64,000 nt of DNA from Bombilactobacillus thymidiniphilus (lineage in GTDB: Bacteria; Bacillota; Bacilli; Lactobacillales; Lactobacillaceae). The stretch's first letter is position 1. Every line of letters starts with the position of its first letter. The stretch is taken from positions 434,001 through 498,000 of the forward strand of contig NZ_CP093365.1 of assembly GCF_023380245.1 (NCBI RefSeq), given 5' to 3'. The notes beneath the pieces were generated by a model. It was not told the DNA's origin and ran no database searches. It saw only the letters and a program-made list of their open reading frames with translations. Made by a program: the position numbers and the translations under genes. Shown here in pieces: positions 52,544 to 60,666 of the stretch.

Positions 52544-53715
52544 TTTTTATGATCCTTTTGTAGCTTATGAGAATAAAGATTGATTTGCTTGCTATAACTT
52601 TGTAACAACCTCTGCTTTTTGCTTCCCGTCAACTTAGGATTATTATTAGCTGCAGAATACAATTTTGTATAAGAATACATAATCAACTGATTATCACCAA
52701 TAAATTTTGCCGTGTCCAAAGACTTGTTAAAATCACCACGCCCGTTATAAATCCAATAATCCATGTAATGCGTATCCGAATGAGTATTTAACGAGTTCAA
52801 AATATTGTTCTTTTGTAAATGATTTAGATTTTCTACATTGACATAAGACTTAGCTAATAACAACTTATTAGTCAACGGCAATCGCGCTGTTGGTACTTTT
52901 TCTAAATCTTCAATTACTTTGTCATAATTGGTGTTCATATAAGCAGTCGTACTAGCATTCAATTTATTGTCTAGTGGTGCTTTAATTAACAAGAAATATC
53001 CGGCAACCACGGCTAAAATTATCGTCGTCAAGCCAGTAACCCAGAAACCCTTTTGATAGATTCCCCATTTCTTTTTGGAGATAGTCTTTTGACTGCTTTC
53101 ACTTTTCGTTTTTTTAACATTATATAATTGCAACAACTCATCTTGAATCAGATCTGGTTCGTCACTGTCAGCAATTTTTCGAATATTTTTGTTATGAATT
53201 AAGTTACTTTTCAAAACACCGTTATATAATTTTTCAAATTTATATTGCGGAAAAACTGTACTAATAATCAAAGCTTTAATTTGATCAAATAAGGCTGTAT
53301 CACTAGTTTGTTCAGGCTTTAAAACACCTTGAATCCCGCGATGCACCACGTGTGGCACTAAATTAATATCGAAAACCAAATTATTAGGATTAACTACGGG
53401 TACAAAAGAAGTATCTTGCAACTGCAATAATTGCAACAAATTAATACCCAAACGAATACTATCTAACTCATCTAGTGTTGTAATCAATTGCCGATAAAAG
53501 CGAAGTCCATCATTTAACTGATAATTCAATTGGTACATGTCTTTAGCATGACGAACATTCATCGGCAATAACAAATCAGTATTGGCGTCCACCACATTAA
53601 TCAACTGCTCATCTAAAACGTCAATTTCTGGAATTTCTTCTTGAATATGATCTGGATAAAGCTTCAATTCGTAACTATGATCATCCATAGTAAATTTAAT
53701 CGTGCGTTCTTTCAT
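52540..53715 (-). CDS. essB: Type VIIb secretion membrane protein EssB
   Basis: 391 residues: a cytoplasmic pseudokinase-like domain (about 1-200, with no kinase catalytic motifs), one membrane helix near 225-246 (FWVTGLTTIILAVVAGYFLLI), and an extracellular helical domain. Conserved stretches include GLRFYRQLITTLDELDSIRLGIN and VPVVNPNNLVFDINLVPHVVHRG-type core segments. Essential core subunit of the T7SSb channel. GGGGG precedes the ATG. It lies between esaB and essC. Confidence 0.94.
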   Translation of the reverse strand: MKERTIKFTMDDHSYELKLYPDHIQEEIPEIDVLDEQLINVVDANTDLLLPMNVRHAKDMYQLNYQLNDGLRFYRQLITTLDELDSIRLGINLLQLLQLQDTSFVPVVNPNNLVFDINLVPHVVHRGIQGVLKPEQTSDTALFDQIKALIISTVFPQYKFEKLYNGVLKSNLIHNKNIRKIADSDEPDLIQDELLQLYNVKKTKSESSQKTISKKKWGIYQKGFWVTGLTTIILAVVAGYFLLIKAPLDNKLNASTTAYMNTNYDKVIEDLEKVPTARLPLTNKLLLAKSYVNVENLNHLQKNNILNSLNTHSDTHYMDYWIYNGRGDFNKSLDTAKFIGDNQLIMYSYTKLYSAANNNPKLTGSKKQRLLQSYSKQINLYSHKLQKDHKK

Positions 53716-53731
53716 TTACTTGTGTCCCCCA

Positions 53732-53995
53732 CTAGTTCAATAATTTCAGAATATCGCCATTAGTTATCGGAAAATCCGCTAAAACATCATTATCAGCAAT
53801 TATTAAGGATTTAGTCACCACTTGAATAACTTGTTGTGCTACTGGATACAACTTCTTACCCTCTGATTGCAGTCCCGAATCAATTGAATGGATTAGCTGA
53901 CTAACACTAATAACTAACGGAACACGCAAATCCAACATTAACGATTGTTTATCGGCAGTAATTGCCTTAAAAGTAACATTAATATATTTAGCCAT
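53732..53995 (-). CDS. esaB: EsaB/YukD ubiquitin-like protein
   Basis: 87 residues, predicted beta-grasp: KYINVTFKAITADKQSLMLDLRVP, then a helix and the DVLADFPITNGDILKLL end typical of YukD. A small cytoplasmic component required for type VIIb secretion in Staphylococcus and Bacillus. It overlaps essA by 8 bp and precedes essB by 16 bp. Confidence 0.92.
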   Translation of the reverse strand: MAKYINVTFKAITADKQSLMLDLRVPLVISVSQLIHSIDSGLQSEGKKLYPVAQQVIQVVTKSLIIADNDVLADFPITNGDILKLLN

Positions 53996-54485
53996 GACTA
54001 CTCCTTTCCAACAGCACCTTACGCTTGCTGCTTAACCAATAACCCAGACCAGAAAAAATCATAATAATCAATAACACACCAACAATTATTAAAACTTGAT
54101 GATTACTTTTTTGATGCTCTGCTAAGCTATGCGTCTTCATACTGGACTGATGTGGCTTATTAAAAATTACTTTTTTGACGCTCAATAGCGAAACTAAATG
54201 ATCTTTGACAGGTTTATCTTGCCTGAATGCTAAATTTTTCTTTTGCTGCAAGTATTGTTGGCGTTTATGATCCAGTGCTTTTTCATCAAAAACCTTGCGT
54301 TCATTAAACAAACCATTTTGTTCGTCAGTTTCACCTGACTGATCTTTAGTATGATGGTCACTCATCGGTTGGTTAATCGTATTATTAATCTGCATCTTGC
54401 CATCGTTAGCTACCGCCAAAACAACAGTAGGATGCAGACCGATACTGATAACTAGCAACCAACTACAGATCTTGAGCCACTTCAT
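53988..54485 (-). CDS. essA: Type VIIb secretion protein EssA
   Basis: 165 residues with an N-terminal hydrophobic signal/anchor (LKICSWLLVISIGLHPTVVLA), a charged middle with the GLFNERKVFDEKALDHKRQ stretch seen in EssA proteins, and a C-terminal membrane helix (VLIIVGVLLIIMIFSGLGYW). Core membrane component. Start overlaps the esaA end by 23 bp. Low overall sequence conservation in this family makes the name rest on topology and position. Confidence 0.87.
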   Translation of the reverse strand: MKWLKICSWLLVISIGLHPTVVLAVANDGKMQINNTINQPMSDHHTKDQSGETDEQNGLFNERKVFDEKALDHKRQQYLQQKKNLAFRQDKPVKDHLVSLLSVKKVIFNKPHQSSMKTHSLAEHQKSNHQVLIIVGVLLIIMIFSGLGYWLSSKRKVLLERSSHG

Positions 54486-57400
54486 CTTGGCGCACCTTAA
54501 CTTTCAAATTAATTAACACTCCGACAATTAAAATAACAGCACAGATTGCTATAAAGACAATCGAAATGGAATTTGCTTCAAACAATTTAGTATATTGATC
54601 TTCAATTCTTTGGAAAGGCGACAACCACTTCAAGGCATCACTTAGCCAAAATTGATTGCTGACATAAACCCCGATTGCTGGTGTAAAGAAAATATATTGA
54701 ATAAAGAAAATGAAAAATACGAACACACCTGCCATATTCAATTTGCGAATTAATAACGTGACTATCACAATCAATGTGGCTTGGATAATGGTTTCAGTAA
54801 CCATCCAATAAAATAGGCTGATATGTTCTGCCATTGAATCATAAGACAAATAAGCCACCGCTAGACCAACCACTAGAATTAATCCCAACACTACTGGCAT
54901 AAAATAATCATGCATCTTGCCATCGTCTAACCAATCATCAGCTTTATGAGCTAGTTCCGGTCGTTTATATTTCTCTAGCTCAGCAATTAAATAAGCTGCA
55001 AACAAAGCAATAACAGTATTCGCCAAAGTTAAGAAGTACGGGAAAATAGAACTATTATTCTTGATAGTGCCTGCATTGTGCATCTTCAGCGGTGCTGACA
55101 TATTGTTATAGATCTTGCGCGAAGCATTGTCATCTTTTTTAGTGTTAGGCATCACATCAGCAAAGTTATCACTATATTTTTTATTTTTATCATTCAAAAT
55201 CGACCAATTATGCAATAACGAATTAGCTTGATTAACCAAAGATTTGCCATTTTTGAGGATATCACTGGAATTAGTTTGAATAGAATCTACATATCCAGCC
55301 GCAGCTTGGGTAGCAGATAATAAATTCTTACTATTATCCAAAGCTTGCTGTAAAGCATTCTTTGACTCACTAACGCCATTTTGATAGTCTGACAACTGTT
55401 GTTGGTTAGCTTGCGTATTCTCGTTGAGCTGTGTTTGCACTTGCGATGCTAACGCTTGATTATTAGCGACTTGTTCTTGCAAATCACTAAAATCAGCTTG
55501 ATAAGGTGCTGGATTCAATAAATCAGTGTTCAAATCAATTTGACTGTTAAACATCGTAGAATGCTTAGCATACATATCGATCCCTTGCTGATAGATACTT
55601 TGCAATGACAACGCCAATTTACTAATTCGTAGCCGCAACAATTTCTTTGAACTATTGGCTGCTTGCATATCATCGATATTGTCACTTAAAGCTGTTGTCT
55701 GATCGTCCAAAGATTTAAACAATTGATTATTAGCATGACCCGCTGCACTCATAGAAAAATTATTATGTGTGCTCAATGTGGTCACATCGTCCATAATTGA
55801 TTGTCCGTTATTATCTTGTCCATTTAAGAAATCCAACAAAGTGCCTGCTTGATTAATACTCATAATGGCACCAATAACATTTTGCAAACGTTCGCCTTGA
55901 CTGTCAGTCACCGCGTTGCCCAGATCATAATTTTGCACATCCACTTGACCTGCAGAATCTCCGAGCGTCACTGCCCAGTTAGTTGGTGCAGGTAAACTAA
56001 ATTGACTCCAATCAACTACAAACTGTGGTGTAATTACTGCATTGCTTGCTACTTGTGCAGTCGGTTGTAAAGTAATTAAACCCGTTTGTGTATTTAAATC
56101 TGGCGTGAAACCAGCATTTTGCAATTGTGACAGTAAATTTTGTACATCCAATTTCAAATAGGATGGTAATTGAAAACTAATATTTTGTGTATGACTAGTA
56201 ATTCTTAATTGCGGACCGATGATCAGCTTAGCATTAACCATATTAGCTGCTGGATCATTTTGAACCTCCGGATGGGAATTAAAGTAATAATTAATCCATT
56301 GTTCCGAGGCACGCAAACTTTGCACTTGAGCATCACTTAAATAACCAGCAGCCGCCAATTGCTCGACAACTTCTTGATAATTAGGCGGTAATTTAGTAAT
56401 CACCATATTCAATTTTTGTTGAACTAAATTTTGTAAATGCTGTGAAGTAGCATAATCAGGATTAGCAGCTGATACTTTTTTCGTTAAATTGGACTGTAAA
56501 TTGGCGATATCTGTCTTTTGATTTTGCAAACTGTCAGATAAATCATCGACTTGTGTATCCGGATTCAAGAATGGATCAGTCAATAATTGACTCATTAAAG
56601 TCTGCACCTCATCACCTTGAATCAAAGAAATATAATTAGCATCATCGCTCATCAATTGATCCAAACTGCCTTGTTGCGCAGATAAAAAGTTCAACGTTTG
56701 GAAATTATTTTGCTGAATGATGGAATTGCCTGATTGGGCCAAACTTTGTAATTGCTGATTCACGTTATTGTTGGTTTGCTGTTGAGCACTGTCAACTTGT
56801 GACACCATCTGATCTAAGCTGGAATTAAGCTCGCCTAAAGCATTAGTTGCACCAGAAAAATCGGTTGGCGTTTGAGACAAATCACCTAGCGAATTTAAAA
56901 TAGAACTGACCGAAGAATCATCACCCGTCGCAGGTGTTTGCTGATCGTCAGTCTGATTGTTATTTTGACTACTTAAAGTTTTAACCAGTTGCGATAAAGG
57001 ATTGTTGACGTCACCTTTCATGCCACTTTGTAATTGTAATTCACTCGCAGAAATCTTATTCATTTGATCTTGTGCTTGGTGTAAATTAAATAAGATACTT
57101 GCAAAATACAAATTTGTCACACGGCGATTTAACGTATTTAAGACTGTATTGGTCTGCTTTTCGACACTTAAACGTAGATTGGTATTTTTATTTTCGCGCA
57201 CTTTATATATGATGTCCGTCTGCTTAAAATTAGGGGACTGAAACTGCAAAATTTTCTTAGAAAAATTGTGTGGCAAAACCACAATCAAATCGTAGTTCTT
57301 ATGCTTAATACCGCGTTCAGCCACACTACGTGACACAGTGAACCAATTAATTTTGTCATTTTTAGTTAGCAAATTAACAAAGTCGGTCCCAAAATTATAT

Positions 57401-57600
57401 TTCTGGTTATTAAAAGTGCCACCTTGATCTTCATTAACCAAAGCAACGGTCATTTGATAATCTTTAGTGGACTTAGCTTTTTGCTTGCTACCAAAGACTA
57501 GGAGACTAACTGTACCTAAAAGTAACACTATTAAAATAAGCGCAATAAATTCTCTGTAATGTTTATGTATGAATTTTTTGATGGTAGTCAGCCCCCACAA
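54463..57600 (-). CDS. esaA: Type VIIb secretion protein EsaA (YueB-like)
   Basis: 1045 residues. One membrane helix at about 17-35, a very long extracellular region with coiled-coil, Gln/Asn/Ser-rich repeats (YhgE/Pip-like N-terminal part: MTVALVNEDQGGTFNNQKYNFG), and about six C-terminal helices from residue 855. EsaA homologues form an extracellular spike and YueB is a phage receptor in B. subtilis. First gene of the esaA-essA-esaB-essB-essC-sortase-MucBP run; GGGGG precedes the ATG. Confidence 0.93.
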   Translation of the reverse strand: MWGLTTIKKFIHKHYREFIALILIVLLLGTVSLLVFGSKQKAKSTKDYQMTVALVNEDQGGTFNNQKYNFGTDFVNLLTKNDKINWFTVSRSVAERGIKHKNYDLIVVLPHNFSKKILQFQSPNFKQTDIIYKVRENKNTNLRLSVEKQTNTVLNTLNRRVTNLYFASILFNLHQAQDQMNKISASELQLQSGMKGDVNNPLSQLVKTLSSQNNNQTDDQQTPATGDDSSVSSILNSLGDLSQTPTDFSGATNALGELNSSLDQMVSQVDSAQQQTNNNVNQQLQSLAQSGNSIIQQNNFQTLNFLSAQQGSLDQLMSDDANYISLIQGDEVQTLMSQLLTDPFLNPDTQVDDLSDSLQNQKTDIANLQSNLTKKVSAANPDYATSQHLQNLVQQKLNMVITKLPPNYQEVVEQLAAAGYLSDAQVQSLRASEQWINYYFNSHPEVQNDPAANMVNAKLIIGPQLRITSHTQNISFQLPSYLKLDVQNLLSQLQNAGFTPDLNTQTGLITLQPTAQVASNAVITPQFVVDWSQFSLPAPTNWAVTLGDSAGQVDVQNYDLGNAVTDSQGERLQNVIGAIMSINQAGTLLDFLNGQDNNGQSIMDDVTTLSTHNNFSMSAAGHANNQLFKSLDDQTTALSDNIDDMQAANSSKKLLRLRISKLALSLQSIYQQGIDMYAKHSTMFNSQIDLNTDLLNPAPYQADFSDLQEQVANNQALASQVQTQLNENTQANQQQLSDYQNGVSESKNALQQALDNSKNLLSATQAAAGYVDSIQTNSSDILKNGKSLVNQANSLLHNWSILNDKNKKYSDNFADVMPNTKKDDNASRKIYNNMSAPLKMHNAGTIKNNSSIFPYFLTLANTVIALFAAYLIAELEKYKRPELAHKADDWLDDGKMHDYFMPVVLGLILVVGLAVAYLSYDSMAEHISLFYWMVTETIIQATLIVIVTLLIRKLNMAGVFVFFIFFIQYIFFTPAIGVYVSNQFWLSDALKWLSPFQRIEDQYTKLFEANSISIVFIAICAVILIVGVLINLKVKVRQDEVAQDL

Positions 57601-57643
57601 ATTAATTTATAGCCAAAATCAATAATAAAATCAGCTAGTTAAT

Positions 57644-57673
57644 AGAATATTATTAAAAGCTGGTAAACGTCAA
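57644..57673 (-). promoter_or_regulatory. Candidate promoter of the type VII operon
   Basis: Minus strand TTGACG (57668-57673), 18-bp spacer, TATTCT (57644-57649), 44 bp before esaA. The 57601-57985 gap holds this promoter, an AT-rich tract, the small peptide gene and a terminator. Confidence 0.55.
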
Positions 57674-57814
57674 GAGAAAATCGCAACATTGTTCTTTAAT
57701 AAATAATTAATTATAGTTATTATAATTAAAAACAAATAGTTATAATATTAAATGCAAAAACGCAAAAATGAATCGCAGTAAAGATAATATTACAAAAAAA
57801 TTTGTGTTAAATAT

Positions 57815-57822
57815 GTTAAAAT
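57815..57822 (+). promoter_or_regulatory. Candidate extended -10 of the small peptide gene
   Basis: TGTTAAAAT on the plus strand 30 bp before the ATG at 57852, with a TGn extension and no clear -35. Confidence 0.4.
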
Positions 57823-57851
57823 AATGTCAACAAGTTAGGGAGGGATCAAAT

Positions 57852-57944
57852 ATGATGTGGCAAAATATTGTTCAAGGTGCTTTAACATTAGGTCAAAACA
57901 TTTTACAAGACGTAAACAGCTTTTTCGACATTTTTAAATATTAG
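57852..57944 (+). CDS. 30-residue amphipathic peptide, unknown
   Basis: Short gene missed by length filters. It starts ATGATG 8 bp after a strong AGGGAGG site and ends 16 bp before a terminator hairpin. The product begins MMWQNIVQGALTLGQNI and ends SFFDIFKY; no Cys, no signal peptide, net charge about -2. Hydrophobic residues (W, I, V, L, F) recur every three to four positions, as in an amphipathic helix. Size and character recall delta-lysin/phenol-soluble modulins or leaderless bacteriocins, but I recognise no family. It is divergent from the type VII operon. A role in secretion or as a secreted peptide is speculation. Confidence 0.65.
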   Translation: MMWQNIVQGALTLGQNILQDVNSFFDIFKY

Positions 57945-57961
57945 TCTTGCTGTTTAAATAC

Positions 57962-57997
57962 AAAAAAGCGTGACTTTTAAATAAGCTACGCTTTTTT
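57962..57997. terminator. Terminator between small peptide gene and rpoN
   Basis: AAAAAAGCGT/ACGCTTTTTT stem (57962-57971 with 57988-57997) with a 16-nt loop, A- and T-runs on both sides. Confidence 0.75.
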
Positions 57998-59230
57998 TCG
58001 TTGTTGAGTATTACCAATCGCTAATGCTTGTCGATATTTCGTCACCGTGCGTCGGGCTAGTTGTACTCCTTGTTTTTGCAATAGTATCGCTAACTGTTGA
58101 TCGCTGAAAGGATGACTATGGTTTTCTGTTTTAATTAGTGCTTGTAAACGTTTTTGCACGGTAATAGTCGATAATTCTGTCGCATATTTAACCGGGCGAC
58201 TGAAACAATCTTTAAGTGCTAAAATTCCGTGACGAGTTTGTAAATACTTATCTTTAATCGCTCGGCTGACTGTTGATTCACTGATGTGCAAACGTGTTGC
58301 TACATCACGCAGCAATAGGGGTTGCAAAGTATCTTCTTTTTGCAATAAAAAGTCTTTTTGAGTCGCGACAATGACAGTACCTACTGCTGCTAGAGTCCGC
58401 GAACGCTGTCTTAATCCGCTTAGTAAAGATTGATATGCTCGATATTTAGACTGTACATATTGCCTAACTTCTAAATCTGCGCTATTTTGCAAATGTTCAT
58501 AAGTTTCCTGCGCAAAAATAAGTCGCGGTTGCCCACTAACACTAACACTCAGCTGCAAATGTTGCTGATCAACTTGTAAAATCAAATCAGGCACTATTGT
58601 AGTTTGCATGTGCATTGACGCAATTTCATAAGGATAGCGTCGTAACAACTGTAAGATATGTAATGCTTTTTTGATTTGGGACAACGGCTGGTGCAATCGT
58701 TGACTAATTTCTGTCCACTGCCGCTTAATCAATAACTCCCAATAATTTTGAACAATTTGGTAAGCAAGTGTTTCTTTTTGCTCGGCTAATTGCTGTAGAA
58801 AATAAGTGCGCACTCCCGTTAATCCGATGCCGGCTGGTTCTAATTGTGCTAACAATTGTTGTCCTACTTTAAATTGCTGATCTGTCAAATGATATTGCAT
58901 TTTAAAATCAGTTGGCGACAATGCTAAATAACCATGCTCATCTAAATTAACTAGAAAATAACTGAGCAAGCGCTGTTCTTGTACTGTATAGCTTCGTAAT
59001 TTGATTTGTGGCAACAAATAATCAATAATATCAACATTTTGCGCCTGCGGTGTTGCCCAATTCAACACATCACCAAAATCTTGCACCTCAAACAATGGAT
59101 TACTCAAGCTTTGTTCTTTAACATAAGCTGTCAGATCCACTAAATCACTCTGTAATAAATGTAAAGCTTGTTGCATTTGCATCGACAAAAATAAATGCTG
59201 CTGTAATTGCGGTTTTTGTAGTAAATCCAT
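57986..59230 (-). CDS. rpoN: RNA polymerase sigma-54 factor
   Basis: 414 residues. Region I is Gln/Leu-rich (QKPQLQQHLFLSMQMQQALHLL), the core-binding domain follows, and the HTH region has RLHISESTVSRAIKDKYLQT. The RpoN box near the C-terminus is ARRTVTKYR. In lactobacilli and relatives sigma-54 usually drives mannose- or cellobiose-type PTS operons together with a LevR/ManR enhancer-binding protein. No such activator and no good -24/-12 promoter is seen in this window. GGGGG precedes the ATG. Confidence 0.94.
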   Translation of the reverse strand: MDLLQKPQLQQHLFLSMQMQQALHLLQSDLVDLTAYVKEQSLSNPLFEVQDFGDVLNWATPQAQNVDIIDYLLPQIKLRSYTVQEQRLLSYFLVNLDEHGYLALSPTDFKMQYHLTDQQFKVGQQLLAQLEPAGIGLTGVRTYFLQQLAEQKETLAYQIVQNYWELLIKRQWTEISQRLHQPLSQIKKALHILQLLRRYPYEIASMHMQTTIVPDLILQVDQQHLQLSVSVSGQPRLIFAQETYEHLQNSADLEVRQYVQSKYRAYQSLLSGLRQRSRTLAAVGTVIVATQKDFLLQKEDTLQPLLLRDVATRLHISESTVSRAIKDKYLQTRHGILALKDCFSRPVKYATELSTITVQKRLQALIKTENHSHPFSDQQLAILLQKQGVQLARRTVTKYRQALAIGNTQQRKKA

Positions 59231-59302
59231 ATGTTGTGCCCCCAGATCGTTAAAACCTTAGCATTATTATGGCACAAGTTTCGTTGCACTACTATACAAA
59301 AT

Positions 59303-59333
59303 AAAAAAGACTAATTGATAAGATTAGTCTTTT
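59303..59333 (-). terminator. Terminator of CynX-like MFS gene
   Basis: Stem AAAGACTAAT/ATTAGTCTTT with a short loop, Ts on the minus strand. Confidence 0.8.
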
Positions 59334-59335
59334 GT

Positions 59336-60517
59336 TTATTGCATTTTTGCTTTTCTCGTAACAATAACAGCGGCGATCAATAAAAATACACTCAAAATAG
59401 CATAGACCATAAAAATTGGTGCCCAGTTATTAATCTGATGGTAAACATAAACACTCAATGCTGGCCCGATAGCAGCAAACAAATAGCCAGCTGATTGTGC
59501 CACGCCAGATAATTGTGCAGTTTGTTGCACATGTGCTGTTTTCTTTTGGAAGAAAACGATACATAGACTGAAAGCCGTTGCCGAAGCCATGCCCATCAAA
59601 ATTGCTAACACCAAATTAACAACAAAATTAGCGTGGAATATGGGCAATAAGATTGCACCTGCTGCATAAATGCCACCCACACCAACAGAAGTTGCATACA
59701 TACCCTTTTTAGTGGAAGCTAAGATCGGCGTTAATAATGACATCGGCATTCCAGATAATTGGAAGACAGTTGCCAATAAACTAGATGTACCCGTAGAAAA
59801 GTGATTGCTCGTCCAAAAAGATGGCAAAACTGTCAATAAAGAATAATAAAGCAAAGACTGTGTACCAAAGCAAAAAGTTACTAACCAAGTCAAGCTATAA
59901 TGACTAATTGAGCTAGCTTTAGGCTGTTTAACACCAGCATAAGTACGTTCTTTAGGCACACCATGATACACATACGCCCATACTAAAAAGCTTAGCAAGC
60001 TGATACAAGCAATCACCAAAATCGTTATTGTTAAATTGGTAGCCTTAACTAAAGGAGCAGCTACTCCCGTACCAAAAGCAGCTACAAAGCCCATCGTAAA
60101 CGTATATAAACTAGTCAATAGCGTTGCTTTAGCGGGAAAATACTCTTGAATAACTGCAGGCAACAAGACGTTACCACCAGAAATGCCCATCCCTACAAGA
60201 ACTGTTCCTAAGATTAGTACACAACTACTAGGAATAGCACGTAAATAACTACCGATCACTAAAATCAATAATGTAACAAATAATACTTTTGTATTACCTT
60301 TGCGGGTCCCCCAACGAGCTATGAAAGGCGACAAAATTGCAAACATCAATAGAGGAATAGTAGTTAGTAAACCGCTTAGACTATTAGGTAACCCAATAGC
60401 TTGGTGCAACCACGGCAAAATAGGTGGAATCATCGTAATCGGCAACCGTAAATTCGCTGCAATTAGGATTATGCCGACACTCATCCACGCATAATATTTC
60501 TTTTTCACTAAAATCAA
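59336..60517 (-). CDS. MFS transporter, CynX/NimT-like
   Basis: 393 residues, about 12 membrane spans. NLRLPITMIPPILPWLHQAIG in TM1 and SGLLTTIPLLMFAILSPFIARWGTR (motif A region) are characteristic of the cyanate permease/nitroimidazole transporter family, as is MGISGGNVLLPAVI. In the absence of cyanase the natural substrate is unknown. Monocistronic. Confidence 0.88.
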   Translation of the reverse strand: MILVKKKYYAWMSVGIILIAANLRLPITMIPPILPWLHQAIGLPNSLSGLLTTIPLLMFAILSPFIARWGTRKGNTKVLFVTLLILVIGSYLRAIPSSCVLILGTVLVGMGISGGNVLLPAVIQEYFPAKATLLTSLYTFTMGFVAAFGTGVAAPLVKATNLTITILVIACISLLSFLVWAYVYHGVPKERTYAGVKQPKASSISHYSLTWLVTFCFGTQSLLYYSLLTVLPSFWTSNHFSTGTSSLLATVFQLSGMPMSLLTPILASTKKGMYATSVGVGGIYAAGAILLPIFHANFVVNLVLAILMGMASATAFSLCIVFFQKKTAHVQQTAQLSGVAQSAGYLFAAIGPALSVYVYHQINNWAPIFMVYAILSVFLLIAAVIVTRKAKMQ

Positions 60518-60632
60518 CTCTTTTTACTATTTAATTTGTGTCTAGAAACACTAAATGTATACGTTACTAGAAAAAAATTATTTTGGCAATATTGTAATCT
60601 TTTACACAAATCACACAAAAAATAATCAAATA

Positions 60633-60666
60633 ATAAAAAAAGCTTATTAAAAAAAGCTTTTTTGGG
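60633..60666 (-). terminator. Terminator of second helD
   Basis: AAAAAAGCTT/AAGCTTTTTT pairing around the stop codon with T-run on the minus strand. An AT-rich, weaker stem than others here. Confidence 0.6.

Noticed and set aside
45814-57985. WXG100 (EsxA-like) gene hidden as a short frame around the type VII operon
   Set aside because: No frame of about 90-100 codons with a central WxG was found near esaA; the 30-residue peptide contains W but no WxG motif and is too short.
59270-59288. TGGCAC...TTGCA resembling a sigma-54 -24/-12 promoter next to rpoN
   Set aside because: The spacing between the two elements is 8 bp instead of 5, so GG and GC are out of register, and no gene starts downstream on the plus strand.
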